Shown one piece after another: positions 49,078 through 56,830 of a DNA stretch of 64,000 nucleotides (position 1 is its first letter; each line of letters opens with the position of its first letter). Under the pieces are notes generated by a model, which searched no databases, was not told the DNA's origin, and was given only the letters and a program-made list of their open reading frames with translations. Made by a program: the position numbers and the translations under genes. Source of the DNA: Stenotrophomonas maltophilia (lineage in GTDB: Bacteria; Pseudomonadota; Gammaproteobacteria; Xanthomonadales; Xanthomonadaceae); the NCBI GenBank assembly GCA_009912235.1, contig WNDS01000002.1, forward strand, positions 682,001 to 746,000, given 5' to 3'.

Positions 49078-49948
49078 TCAAGGCTTAGGCCGATGCTCAC
49101 TCGCCGAGCGTACGGCGCTACCCATGACGTCACTCGCCCGCTGGCTCACACTCGAGACGTAGGACTTCGCCAGGTTTTCGGCGTCCAACATGGACGTGGG
49201 AACAAGGCCTGTGAGGGCATTCTTGGTCAGCACGTCGCTTATGGGTATGGCCGTGGGAACCTCAAAGGCTTTTGTTAGCGACCGTACACGCCGCTCGGAG
49301 TGTTCGAATCGCTCTTGAAGGAAGCTGATCTTCTCTCGCATCCGCTCCACTTCACGAGCATCTCCGGCCGCTGCCTCCAACTCTGCCCGTGCCTGTTCCA
49401 ATTCTCGCTTGCTAGCATCTCGCTGCTCTTCGGCCTCGGTTATCCTGCCGATGATCGAGCTTAGGTCGGTCGTGGGAACGACATCCCCCCCATGTCTCCA
49501 TAGCGCTCGCTGCTTCCTCTTGAATCCGTCTGCAAAACTCGATCGCCTCTTCGTAGTTTCGGACAGTCAAATCGGGATTTGTCTCGATGTGCTTGCGATT
49601 GTCGATAAAGCGCTGTATGCGCCTCTGGAAAGCGGCTGTTTGAACCAACATCAGCTTCAAACCCCGGACCGCCACCTTGCCGCGTGCTTCGAGAATGCTC
49701 TTCCCAGAGACCGTCTCCAGCAGGTTTGTAACCCTCGCACCAAGCACGCCGGACGATACCGCGAGCAGTATTTGGACCAAGGCCGTCACGCTGGGATCGA
49801 GCTTCTGCTGCCCTACTGCAAACAGAGCTACTGACGCTACGAGTAAGATCAGAGTCCAGGGTTCGGTTACCAACCGCCAGAACGTTTTCCACGGCCCAGA
49901 TGGTTTCACCGCAGGCTGAACTTGTCCGCTTTCGACATCCTTTGACAT
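49078..49948 (-). pseudogene. Membrane-anchored coiled-coil protein, frameshifted
   Basis: Start at 49948 (MSKDVESGQVQPAVKPSGPW). Two hydrophobic segments (WTLILLVASVALFAVG; VTALVQILLAVSSGVLGARV) come first, then a helical region up to AASAMETWGG. At the G7 run (49485-49491) the frame goes wrong. Removing one G continues DVVPTTDLSSIIGRITEAEE, then a coiled coil (EQARAELEAAAGDAREVERMREKI), to the stop at 49078, about 290 residues in total. The gene looks less GC-rich than its neighbours, suggesting separate acquisition. Function unknown. Confidence 0.75.
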
Positions 49949-49962
49949 GCCCCCTCCCTATG

Positions 49963-50496
49963 TCAGGCCGCGGCGCGGCCCCTGAACCAGTCTATGGCTT
50001 TCGCGAGCTCGTATCGATACTGGCGGACGGTTAAGCCTCCGCCGTACGTCTCCGCCACCATGCGTGCTTTGACTGCCTGACTAGCCGACACAGTGAACTC
50101 GGTCCGGACGATCAGGGCGCGCATCGGGTGCTGCCGCTCCATCGATGCCAGCGCCCGGTCGATCCAGCGCAGTTCATCCGGCACTCCGACGTCCACCGCG
50201 ATCTCGGGATTGTCGTGGGGGCGGTCCGCATCGTTGGCCGCCCGGATCGGGTCCGCAGCCCACATGGGTACGACGCGCAGGCCCTTGACCCCGCTGCCAG
50301 CGGCCATCAGGCGGCGGCGGTCGCTTCCATCGCGGTCCGCCAGATCCTGCAGCGCGCGCTCGCGCGTCAGCGGCGCCATGTCCCGAGCCTTGTCCAGCAC
50401 GTGGGTGCTGCGGTCAGCGCGGCTCAGAGCAAACCGGTTAACCTGGGCATGGCCCCATCGGCGCAGCTGTTCGGTCAGCGGATCGTTACTGCGCAT
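49963..50496 (-). CDS. Candidate Q-like late antiterminator
   Basis: 177 residues (MRSNDPLTEQLRRWGHAQVNRFALS...). The C-terminal third has LIVRTEFTVSASQAVKARMVAETYGGGLTVRQYRYELAKAIDWFRG, a helix-turn-helix-like pattern resembling phage antitermination Q or DUF1133 proteins. It is the last regulator-sized gene before the late region. The assignment rests mainly on position and this segment. Confidence 0.55.
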   Translation of the reverse strand: MRSNDPLTEQLRRWGHAQVNRFALSRADRSTHVLDKARDMAPLTRERALQDLADRDGSDRRRLMAAGSGVKGLRVVPMWAADPIRAANDADRPHDNPEIAVDVGVPDELRWIDRALASMERQHPMRALIVRTEFTVSASQAVKARMVAETYGGGLTVRQYRYELAKAIDWFRGRAAA

Positions 50497-50698
50497 CGCG
50501 CATGCCCTCCAGTACGGTGTCATCGAATCGGAACGTCGGCAACTTGCCGTCGGTGTCGCAGGTGCCGGCCCGGTCGGGCCAGCCCTTGCAGTGGAAGCCC
50601 GCCGCGCCGGCGGCGCGGAACTGGCAGACCGAGCAACGGCCGTGTTTCCGCAGGTGTGACCGGTAGCGCTTCTGCATGCGCAGCTCAGCGCCGGTCAT
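50486..50698 (-). CDS. Small Cys-rich protein of the nin-like region
   Basis: 70 residues starting MTGAELRMQKRYRSHLRKHG. Cysteines in CSVCQF, FHCKG and GTCDTD suggest a zinc site. It overlaps both neighbours slightly, as nin-region genes do. Family not recognised. Confidence 0.65.
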   Translation of the reverse strand: MTGAELRMQKRYRSHLRKHGRCSVCQFRAAGAAGFHCKGWPDRAGTCDTDGKLPTFRFDDTVLEGMRDAQ

Positions 50699-51204
50699 GC
50701 GGCGGCCTGGCCCATGGCCAGCTGGTGCTCGGCCCACAGGGCGATCAGGAGCGCATCAGCCCGGCCGTTGTCCTTCTTTCGCTGCAGCTGGAGCGCGGCA
50801 TCCGGGAAGCGCTGGATGGCCAGCAACCGCGCCGCATCCTTGTCCTGGCCGATCAGGCCGAAGCGGCGCTTCCACACGGCCGGGATGGCACGCAGATACG
50901 GCACGCCCATCACCTGCAGCACCGCGCGGGCCTGGCCGTAGCTGTCACCGAAGCGGAGTGCGCTGGTGCCGCCATCACCGGGCCGTGCACCGACCTTTTC
51001 CAGCGCGGCCTGCAACTCGGCGCCCGGATGGGCATCGCGCTGGGCACGGATGAAGGTGGCCACAGCGCGGGCGTCGACCTCCTTCCAGCCGTCCACCTCG
51101 CGGGTGGGCATGTCCAAGATCGGGCCAGGCGTGCCGTCGATCAGGGTGGCCGCCGCCCCGGAAAGGCCGGGGTCGATGCCAAAGGTCAGGCGGCGGGTCG
51201 CCAT
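50695..51204 (-). CDS. RuvC-like Holliday junction resolvase
   Basis: 169 residues with an RNase-H fold: FGIDPGLSGAAATLID (first Asp), ALEKVGARPGDGGTSALRFGDSYGQARAVLQ (Glu), and DNGRADALLIALWAE (final Asp pair). It resembles phage crossover-junction endodeoxyribonucleases. It probably processes recombination or replication junctions before packaging. Confidence 0.85.
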   Translation of the reverse strand: MATRRLTFGIDPGLSGAAATLIDGTPGPILDMPTREVDGWKEVDARAVATFIRAQRDAHPGAELQAALEKVGARPGDGGTSALRFGDSYGQARAVLQVMGVPYLRAIPAVWKRRFGLIGQDKDAARLLAIQRFPDAALQLQRKKDNGRADALLIALWAEHQLAMGQAAA

Positions 51205-51569
51205 GATGTTTTCTCCAGGTGCTGTTCGATCAGGGTGTTCTGCAGGTCCAGCAGGTAGTCGTCGGTGCCGATCTCCTGCCGGAACCGGCGCGGCTCGCGG
51301 GCGTAGCTGGGGCCATAGCGGTCGGCGCACGAGGAGTGGCTGAGGCCGGCCATCGGCTCACCGACGTGGTGCCAAGGGCATAGGCCGATGGTGAAGTCGT
51401 GGCCTCGCCGGGGCTGGCCGTGCTTTCCGCCGACGAGTAGGTGGTGTTCCTGGCAGCTCATGTGGCCGAAGCCGAGCGCAAGGCAGGCGATGCAGCAAAT
51501 GTCCTTGATAGCGTCGAGCCTGCCTTGTTGAGCCCTGCTCTTATTGCCAGTGGAGCGACCGCGCTTCAT
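51186..51569 (-). CDS. Ref-like HNH nuclease
   Basis: 127 residues. CCIACLALGFGHMSCQEHHLLVGGKHG followed by TIGLCPWHH matches the zinc and catalytic His pattern of the P1 Ref (RecA-dependent nuclease) family. YGPSYAREPRRFRQEIGTDDYLL also fits. The ATG at 51569 has GGAGG at 6 bp. It overlaps the resolvase gene by 19 bp. Confidence 0.8.
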   Translation of the reverse strand: MKRGRSTGNKSRAQQGRLDAIKDICCIACLALGFGHMSCQEHHLLVGGKHGQPRRGHDFTIGLCPWHHVGEPMAGLSHSSCADRYGPSYAREPRRFRQEIGTDDYLLDLQNTLIEQHLEKTSWRPAA

Positions 51570-51598
51570 GCTTCCCTCCAAAATGGAAGGAGGACTTT

Positions 51599-52123
51599 AT
51601 GGGTTGCGAATGGATTGGCTGGTGCGGTCTTACTGCGAGCGAGCAAGCGTCTTGGGTTCAGGCAGTTGGCAGTGTGTTCGCGATATGCATTGCCGTTTAC
51701 GTACCGTGGAAGCAGCGGAGATACGCAGTCCTTGAAGAGAGAAAGAAGGACCGAAATAGAGTCATCGTGATGGCGACTGCCCTTGCTCCCGGCCTGGAGG
51801 ATCTGCGATCCACTCTTGCTACCACCTTGGACTACCTCGAAAAGAGTCTGGCCGAGCGGGTGCATTTGCCTGAAAAGCTGCCTCGCCACTTGGAGTTTGA
51901 TCAGTTCCGCAGCGACCTCTACCTTTTCGGCCCGCTCGGCAACACGGTCAACAAGGCAATTTCGTACCAGCAACAGTTTGAGAACTCGATGAACATCCTT
52001 CGCTCGCTGGATGTATTGCCGGACGATTTCATTAAAGAAACGCGCACAAACATGATCCATGCGGTTGAAGTCCTTGGCCAATGTGTTATCGCGCTGGTGG
52101 AGATTTCTCGCGGATCCCATTAG
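51599..52123 (+). CDS. Plus-strand membrane-anchored protein, probable moron
   Basis: 174 residues. One N-terminal membrane segment (WVQAVGSVFAICIAVYVPW) is followed by a basic stretch (KQRRYAVLEERKKDRNR) and a helical cytoplasmic domain. The ATG has an ideal Shine-Dalgarno (AAGGAGG, 6 bp). It lies opposite to the early operon, sharing a short inverted region with the Ref start, and it converges with the DUF1367-like gene with a 4-bp overlap. It is visibly less GC-rich than its neighbours. The layout fits a lysogeny-expressed gene; no named family. Confidence 0.8.
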   Translation: MGCEWIGWCGLTASEQASWVQAVGSVFAICIAVYVPWKQRRYAVLEERKKDRNRVIVMATALAPGLEDLRSTLATTLDYLEKSLAERVHLPEKLPRHLEFDQFRSDLYLFGPLGNTVNKAISYQQQFENSMNILRSLDVLPDDFIKETRTNMIHAVEVLGQCVIALVEISRGSH

Positions 52124-52749
52124 GCCGCCCTCCCCTGCTGCCGGCCATTGATCATCCGCCAGTAGTTCGCGCGCACGTCGTAGAGCATGACGTGCGCGTA
52201 GTGGTCACCGATCCAGGCGGTGATGCCCTTGAAGAAGGCGGCGAAATCCTCCTCCTCCATCGAATCGAAGGCCAGAGACTGAGCCACCTTCACCGGGATC
52301 GTGCGGATCTCCGGCAGCACGCCCGACAGCACCTTGCGCGCGCCCGTACCCAGCACCGTCTCTGCGGCATCCAGCAGCGCCTTCACCACCGGGCTGGCGT
52401 CCATCTCAACCATCTCGCAGCAGATGCCCGACTCCAGCTGTAGCTGCTTCAGCGCGGCGTGCGCGTCCAGGTCACGGAACGCCTCTACGTTGTCCACCAG
52501 CAGGTGGCCGATCACGTGGGCCAGGCGGTGGAAGGCGGCGTTGCGCGATTCCTTGATCTCCAGCCGATACTCGCGCCCGGCACGGTAGCCGCGATCCTTG
52601 GCCAGCCGGCGGTCGATGTCGTGGCTGGGCACGAACGCGCCCAGCTCCTCACCGGTACCCGGGTCGACCAGTCGCATGCAGGTCGCGTAGATGGGCCGGC
52701 TGGCCCGCTTCGCGCGGATCTTGCGCGCTCCTGCTGTCATCGCGGTCAT
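52120..52749 (-). CDS. DUF1367-like phage protein
   Basis: 209 residues. KESRNAAFHRLAHVIGHLLVDN and IPVKVAQSLAFDSMEEEDFAAFFKGITAWIGDHY resemble the RN-x-FHR and final SxSF-x-xMDE-x-EF parts of DUF1367 proteins in nin-like regions. The function of that family is unknown. The start overlaps the DnaB stop. Confidence 0.65.
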   Translation of the reverse strand: MTAMTAGARKIRAKRASRPIYATCMRLVDPGTGEELGAFVPSHDIDRRLAKDRGYRAGREYRLEIKESRNAAFHRLAHVIGHLLVDNVEAFRDLDAHAALKQLQLESGICCEMVEMDASPVVKALLDAAETVLGTGARKVLSGVLPEIRTIPVKVAQSLAFDSMEEEDFAAFFKGITAWIGDHYAHVMLYDVRANYWRMINGRQQGRAA

Positions 52750-54215
52750 GCGGCCTTCTCCGGGTAGAGCGCGGCGGCCAGGCCACGGCGGGGCTTCGGA
52801 CCGGTACCGGCAGCCGGCGCGCTGGCGCTGGTCGGCTTCGGTTCCCAGTACTCGGGCAGGGTGGAGAATCGGAACAGCTCCGGCTGATACAGCACGCGGA
52901 CCATGCCCGGCGCGCCGTTGCGCTGGATGGCCACGATCAGTTCGGCCGTGCCCTCCCAGCGGCTGTCCTTGTGGTAGATCTCGTCGCGGTAGATGAAGAC
53001 CACCGCGTCGGCGTCCTGCTCGATGGAGCCGGAGTCGCGCAGATCGGAAACCAGCGGGCGCTTGTCGCCCGGCCGTTCTTCCACCTTGCGGTTCAGCTGG
53101 CTCAGCAGCAGCACGGTGATGCCGATCTCGCTGGCGCAGAGCTTCACCGCCCTGGTGATGTCGCCGATGCCGGCGGCCCGGTTGTCACCGGCCACGTGCA
53201 TCAGCTGCAGGTAGTCGATGACGGCCAGCGCCAGATCTGGCTTGCGAGCCTTCATGCGGCGCAACTGCGCGCAGACGTGCTCGGCACGCGCCACGCGCGG
53301 GCGGCTGACGAAGATCGGCGCCTGCGCAAGCCGGTTGGCTGCCTTGGCCGCGTTGGACCAGTCCAGCTCGTCCAGCTTGCCGCTGCGGATGCGCGAGCCG
53401 CTGATGCCTCCCTCATCGGCCAGCAGACGGTCGCCCAACTCTTCGGGCTGCATCTCGAAACTGAAGACGGCCACCGGCTTGCGCTTGATGACCGCGCAGT
53501 GTTTGGCGATGTTCATCGCCAGGGTGGTCTTGCCCATCTTCGGACGCGCAGCCAGCACGATCAGCTGCCCGGGGTGAAGGCCGCCCAGCAGGTCGTCCAG
53601 ATCGGAGAACCCGGTGGACAGGCCAGTGATTCCGCCGTCGGACGTGGAACGCTCGCTCAGGCGGTGGGACACGCGCTCCATCACCGGTGCCACGGCTTCC
53701 AGGTCGCACGGCTCGTTGTCCAGCATGCCGCCTATGCGGGTCTGCGCTTGGCCAACCAGATCTAGCGCGCTTCGCCCTTCCGGGCTGTAGGCGGAATCGA
53801 TCAGGTCATGGCCGGCATCAATCAGGCTGCGCAGCTGGGCCTTCTCGCGGACGATCTCGGCATAGCCACGGATGTTGGCGGCAGAGGTGGTATTGACCAC
53901 CAGGTCCAGCAGGTACGCGCCGTTGTCGATCAGGTCCAGCTTGCCCTGCGCGGCGAACCAATCGCCCAGCACCACGTGGTCGGGCGTGCTGCCCTTGGCC
54001 TGCAGTTCGGCGATGGCCTGCCAGATGGCCTGGTGGTCGCGGCGGTAGAACTGCTCGGCCGACAGCATGTCTTGCGCCTCGATCCAGGCGCGCGGCATCA
54101 GCAGCAGGCCGCCCAGCACCGCCTGCTCGGCCTCGATGGCCTGCGGCAGCACGCGCATGCCCTGCTGATCGCCGTACATCGCGGCCAGTCGCTCAGCGTC
54201 GTCGTGCCCGGTCAT
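52746..54215 (-). CDS. Replicative DNA helicase (DnaB-type)
   Basis: 489 residues. The N-terminal DnaB domain (LPQAIEAEQAVLGGLLLMPRAW) is followed by a RecA-type core with Walker A ARPKMGKTTLAMNIAKH, Walker B AVIDYLQLM, and DLRDSGSIEQDADAVVF(I)YRDE. A phage-encoded helicase avoids the need for a P-type loader. It overlaps the O-like gene by 4 bp. Confidence 0.95.
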   Translation of the reverse strand: MTGHDDAERLAAMYGDQQGMRVLPQAIEAEQAVLGGLLLMPRAWIEAQDMLSAEQFYRRDHQAIWQAIAELQAKGSTPDHVVLGDWFAAQGKLDLIDNGAYLLDLVVNTTSAANIRGYAEIVREKAQLRSLIDAGHDLIDSAYSPEGRSALDLVGQAQTRIGGMLDNEPCDLEAVAPVMERVSHRLSERSTSDGGITGLSTGFSDLDDLLGGLHPGQLIVLAARPKMGKTTLAMNIAKHCAVIKRKPVAVFSFEMQPEELGDRLLADEGGISGSRIRSGKLDELDWSNAAKAANRLAQAPIFVSRPRVARAEHVCAQLRRMKARKPDLALAVIDYLQLMHVAGDNRAAGIGDITRAVKLCASEIGITVLLLSQLNRKVEERPGDKRPLVSDLRDSGSIEQDADAVVFIYRDEIYHKDSRWEGTAELIVAIQRNGAPGMVRVLYQPELFRFSTLPEYWEPKPTSASAPAAGTGPKPRRGLAAALYPEKAA

Positions 54216-55144
54216 GCTGCAGCCTCCGACAGCGCCCGGTCAGCGAGTTTGGCGATCACCGTCTCGCGCAGCAGGTACTCGAAGTCCGGGGTCCAGTTTT
54301 CGTGCCCAGGACCGCCGGGCAGGCGGCCAGCGTGGAAGTCGTCATCAGCCGCAGTCTCGAAGTACAGCGTCCAGAACTGGGGCGTGACCTTCTCGTTGCC
54401 GAACAGCCGCTGGCAGAGCTGGCGCACCTTCGGCAGCGCCTTCTCTACGGCCTTGATGCGCGGCTTGTTCAGCACCGTGCAGGCAGGCAGCAGGCCGTGC
54501 GGCTTGGCCAGCGTGGCGTTGTACGCGGCCCGGGCCTCCTCGGCGATCTGGCGTATCCGTTGCGCCTTTCGCTCGGGCAGGTTCGCAGGTGGCGATGCGG
54601 GCCCACCGGTCAACGCCAGCGGCGGGGACGAATCCGAGCGAAGTGAGGATGTTGTTTCCTGCTCTTGATCCTGCTCCTGTTCCTGCTCTTGGCTTGCAAG
54701 GGGCTTCGAAGGGGCTTCGCCACCCCTTGCGTTGGTCAGGTGAAATTCCGCCTGATAGTGACGCCAGAATGGGTACAGGAAAGGGTTGTCCTGGAGGCCG
54801 TTGTACTCGCGCTGGATGCCGGCACAGCGATTATCCGAAGCCTTGAGGCTGCTACCGATCTGGTACTTGGCCATCTCCACAACCCACACCATTTCGCTGG
54901 CTTCGTCGTAGTGACAGAACCCCTCTTCGATGCATACCTGAAACCCCTTGGAAGCCCCTTCCAAGCCCAGCCCGGTCTCATGGGCCATGTAGAGCATTGG
55001 CTGGTAGAACAGGCCGAGCATGTTGGAGTGCGGCGAGGACATCAGGTACATGGCCACAACCACCCCTTCGGAGCCCCTCCGGCGAATGGCCTTGCCGGTG
55101 GCGCCCGTCCAGAAGGTGGGCACGACCTTCGCGTAATCACGCAT
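54212..55144 (-). CDS. O-like replication initiator
   Basis: 310 residues. The N-terminal half has a winged-helix-like region (GSEGVVVAMYLMSSPHSNMLGLFYQPMLYMAHETGLGLEGASKGF) typical of phage replication proteins encoded before DnaB. The centre is a Gln/Glu repeat (QEQEQEQDQEQE). The C-terminal part (KALPKVRQLCQRLFGNEKVTPQFWTLYFETAADDDFHAGRLPG) may contact the helicase. The repeated CTGCTCCTG-type DNA near 54659-54695 could be part of an internal origin. Confidence 0.8.
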   Translation of the reverse strand: MRDYAKVVPTFWTGATGKAIRRRGSEGVVVAMYLMSSPHSNMLGLFYQPMLYMAHETGLGLEGASKGFQVCIEEGFCHYDEASEMVWVVEMAKYQIGSSLKASDNRCAGIQREYNGLQDNPFLYPFWRHYQAEFHLTNARGGEAPSKPLASQEQEQEQDQEQETTSSLRSDSSPPLALTGGPASPPANLPERKAQRIRQIAEEARAAYNATLAKPHGLLPACTVLNKPRIKAVEKALPKVRQLCQRLFGNEKVTPQFWTLYFETAADDDFHAGRLPGGPGHENWTPDFEYLLRETVIAKLADRALSEAAA

Positions 55145-55229
55145 GGCCGGCCCCCTTCAGCACCAGCAGGCAGCCGGCCAGATACCACAGCTGGCGGACG
55201 GCGATCATGGCCTTGGCGGTGGCGTTCAT
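55137..55229 (-). CDS. Tiny ORF between CII-like and O-like genes
   Basis: 30 codons (MNATAKAMIAVRQLWYLAGCLLVLKGAGHA). It overlaps the upstream stop (ATGA) and the O start, so coupling is possible. One hydrophobic helix. No clear Shine-Dalgarno. Confidence 0.4.
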   Translation of the reverse strand: MNATAKAMIAVRQLWYLAGCLLVLKGAGHA

Positions 55230-55669
55230 ACCCCACCCCGCTCCGCCGCTGCCTCAGCGTGCTGGCTCACTTCCAGCAGCTTCACGATCACCTGCATGAC
55301 ACCACGGGTGATGCGGTCAGACTCGTTGCTGCTGATGCGGTCGTCCGCCATGGCGTCGGCCACCAGTTCGGCCAGGTCGCCCTTGGCCGCCTGAGCCGCA
55401 AGCATGGCGGTGATGATCGTGCCGCCCTTGGGCGCAGTGCTCGCCTGCAGCACGAACCCGTGGGTCGCGGCCAGCGCATGCAGGATCCGGTAGTCACCGG
55501 TGCGCGCCATCAGCGCGTCTGCCTCCTGCAGGCTCAGCAGGTTGCGGTCGGTATTCGGGTTGACCTTGCCGCGAAGAGTCGCGGCCGACATGCCCATCCT
55601 GGGCGCCAGGGCCTCGCTGCCACCGGGGTACTGGTGGACGGTGTCGTAGGCGGCATCGGAAACATTCAT
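55226..55669 (-). CDS. CII-like regulator (Phage_CP76 family)
   Basis: 147 residues. The N-terminus DAAYDTVHQYPGGSEALAPRMGMSAATLRGKVNPNTDRNLLSLQEADALM is the helix-turn-helix of the CP76/CII-like family. It probably activates lysogenic promoters. It lies between Cro and O genes as cII does in lambda. Confidence 0.85.
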   Translation of the reverse strand: MNVSDAAYDTVHQYPGGSEALAPRMGMSAATLRGKVNPNTDRNLLSLQEADALMARTGDYRILHALAATHGFVLQASTAPKGGTIITAMLAAQAAKGDLAELVADAMADDRISSNESDRITRGVMQVIVKLLEVSQHAEAAAERGGV

Positions 55670-55753
55670 GGGCGGGAATCTCGATTGGAGACGAGGCTGT
55701 TACGGCGGCGCACCATGAGCGCCATGGAGAACGTCACGTCACGGATGAAGGGA

Positions 55754-55811
55754 GTCGCCCTCCTTGCGGTAGGCTGCTGTTTCCACACGAGCAGCCCGCA
55801 AGGAGGGCGAC
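55754..55811 (+). promoter_or_regulatory. Long hairpin with GTTTCCACAC loop, copy A
   Basis: Perfect 16-bp outer arms (55754-55769 and 55796-55811), a 3-nt bulge, a 6-bp inner stem GCTGCT/AGCAGC, and an 11-nt loop GTTTCCACACG. The 3' arm contains the AAGGAGGG Shine-Dalgarno of the gene starting at 55812, so the fold would hide it. On the minus strand it also lies in the early operon leader before the CII-like gene. Confidence 0.75.
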
Positions 55812-56012
55812 ATGAACGAAAGGATGTTGGAGACGCTGGTAGTCGAACTGGAGGCCACGCGCACGGCTGTATCCGTCTTGGCAAGCGAGATGCGCAGCCG
55901 GGATCCGGAGGCCGCGAAGAGGCTCGCCGATGCACTACAGGCCATCAGGATTGCTCCGAGCGCTCATTCCCCTCAGATTCGCTCCGAGGCGCGAAAGCTG
56001 CTGCTGGGCTAG
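55812..56012 (+). CDS. Small helical protein, cassette A
   Basis: 66 codons (MNERMLETLVVELEATRTAVSVLASEMRSRDPEAAKRL...). Strong Shine-Dalgarno AAGGAGGG inside the preceding hairpin. It runs antisense to the early operon and overlaps the 3' part of the 104-residue minus-strand gene by 68 bp. It resembles the cassette-B protein in size and helix pattern. Confidence 0.65.
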   Translation: MNERMLETLVVELEATRTAVSVLASEMRSRDPEAAKRLADALQAIRIAPSAHSPQIRSEARKLLLG

Positions 56013-56259
56013 TTGCGCTGGCCGGCCGGTTGAGGAAGGCGTCAAGCACGGGGGTCGGGAAATGCCCTCCAACCTCTTGCCCGTACTCCACCGCCTTGGG
56101 TTCGCCCTGGGCGGTGGTGTTGACGCTGCCGAACATCGTGGCGTCGATCAGCGTCCGGTTGGGTAGCGGCTCGCCGGAACTGGCCTCTTCCCTACTGGGC
56201 TTGGCCAGCCAATCCCGGATCCACAGCCTGGGGTTCCAGCGGTCAGGCAGCGCGCGCAT
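55945..56259 (-). CDS. Hypothetical early-operon protein
   Basis: 104 residues (MRALPDRWNPRLWIRDWLAKPSREEASS...). It begins 1 bp after the stop of the membrane protein gene, suggesting coupling. MFGSVNTTAQGEPKAVEYG is a possible folded part; the C-terminus is polar and Ser-rich. No family recognised. Confidence 0.55.
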   Translation of the reverse strand: MRALPDRWNPRLWIRDWLAKPSREEASSGEPLPNRTLIDATMFGSVNTTAQGEPKAVEYGQEVGGHFPTPVLDAFLNRPASATSPAAAFAPRSESEGNERSEQS

Positions 56260-56260
56260 T

Positions 56261-56455
56261 TCAGGTCACCTCCCGATTCTTGCGGCGGTGGCGGATCTCT
56301 GCCGCTACGCCGCTGACAACGGCCACAAGAATCAACGAGCCGATGTAGTGCAGAGGCCCAAAGCCAAGAGCCGCAAACAGGAACGGAAGCCCGAAGGCCA
56401 GAACGCCCAAAAGCAGGCCACAGGCCACACCTTGAGCCACAGGCGAACGAAGCAT
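56261..56455 (-). CDS. Small membrane protein of the early operon
   Basis: 64 residues with two membrane segments (GVACGLLLGVLAFGLPFLFAAL; IGSLILVAVVSGVAAEI) and a basic tail. Good Shine-Dalgarno GGAGGT 7 bp before the ATG. It may be a superinfection or lysis-timing factor, but nothing shows that directly. Confidence 0.65.
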   Translation of the reverse strand: MLRSPVAQGVACGLLLGVLAFGLPFLFAALGFGPLHYIGSLILVAVVSGVAAEIRHRRKNREVT

Positions 56456-56506
56456 TTGCGGCACCTCCACGGAGACGATTCGGGATTCATCATGGAAGGC
56501 CCCGCC

Positions 56507-56548
56507 CTGTTGGTAGCATGGAGTTTCCACACAACCAGCCACCAACAG
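56507..56548 (+). promoter_or_regulatory. Hairpin with GTTTCCACAC loop, copy B
   Basis: Arms CTGTTGGT/ACCAACAG (56507-56514 and 56541-56548) enclose AGCATGGAGTTTCCACAC and AACCAGCC. It aligns with copy A over TTG-GTAG-TG-GTTTCCACAC-A-CAGCC-CAA. It stands just before the Shine-Dalgarno (AGAGGAG) of the gene starting at 56559. Confidence 0.7.
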
Positions 56549-56558
56549 AGAGGAGCCA

Positions 56559-56753
56559 ATGGAAGCAAAGGAAATCGCAGAACTGCGCGGCAAGGTCCGT
56601 GCACTGGAAGTCTTGGTCGAGCAGATCATCAGCACGATCCCTCCGGAAAAACGAAATGGGCTTTACCACCAAGCGAAACAGAGCCTGCTTCTCCATCCGC
56701 AGGCAGTAGAGGCGACGACGGCAATCGAAGCCATTCGGATGCGCGCTCCCTAG
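56559..56753 (+). CDS. Small helical protein, cassette B
   Basis: 64 codons (MEAKEIAELRGKVRALEVLVEQIISTIPPEKRNGL...). GAGAGGAG lies 5 bp before the ATG. N-terminal helix with heptad pattern, then a Pro break and a second helix. It overlaps a minus-strand ORF (56629-56829) by 125 bp. Confidence 0.62.
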   Translation: MEAKEIAELRGKVRALEVLVEQIISTIPPEKRNGLYHQAKQSLLLHPQAVEATTAIEAIRMRAP

Positions 56754-56829
56754 CCTCAATCCTGGCCGCCATTTCGTCGATGGCGGCCAGTCCGATCTCG
56801 ACCTGCTCGGGCGTCAAGGGGCCGGTCAT
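56629..56829 (-). CDS. Small early-operon protein behind Cro
   Basis: 66 codons (MTGPLTPEQVEIGLAAIDEMAARIEARERASEWLRL...), with AGGAGG upstream, beginning just after the cro stop. The first half looks natural. The second half is antisense to cassette B and less protein-like, so the true extent is uncertain. Confidence 0.5.
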   Translation of the reverse strand: MTGPLTPEQVEIGLAAIDEMAARIEARERASEWLRLPSSPLLPADGEAGSVSLGGKAHFVFPEGSC

Positions 56830-56830
56830 C

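Noticed and set aside
54659..54695. Short CTGCTC repeats as a CRISPR array
   Set aside because: The units are contiguous, coding (Gln/Glu), without spacers, and no cas genes are near.
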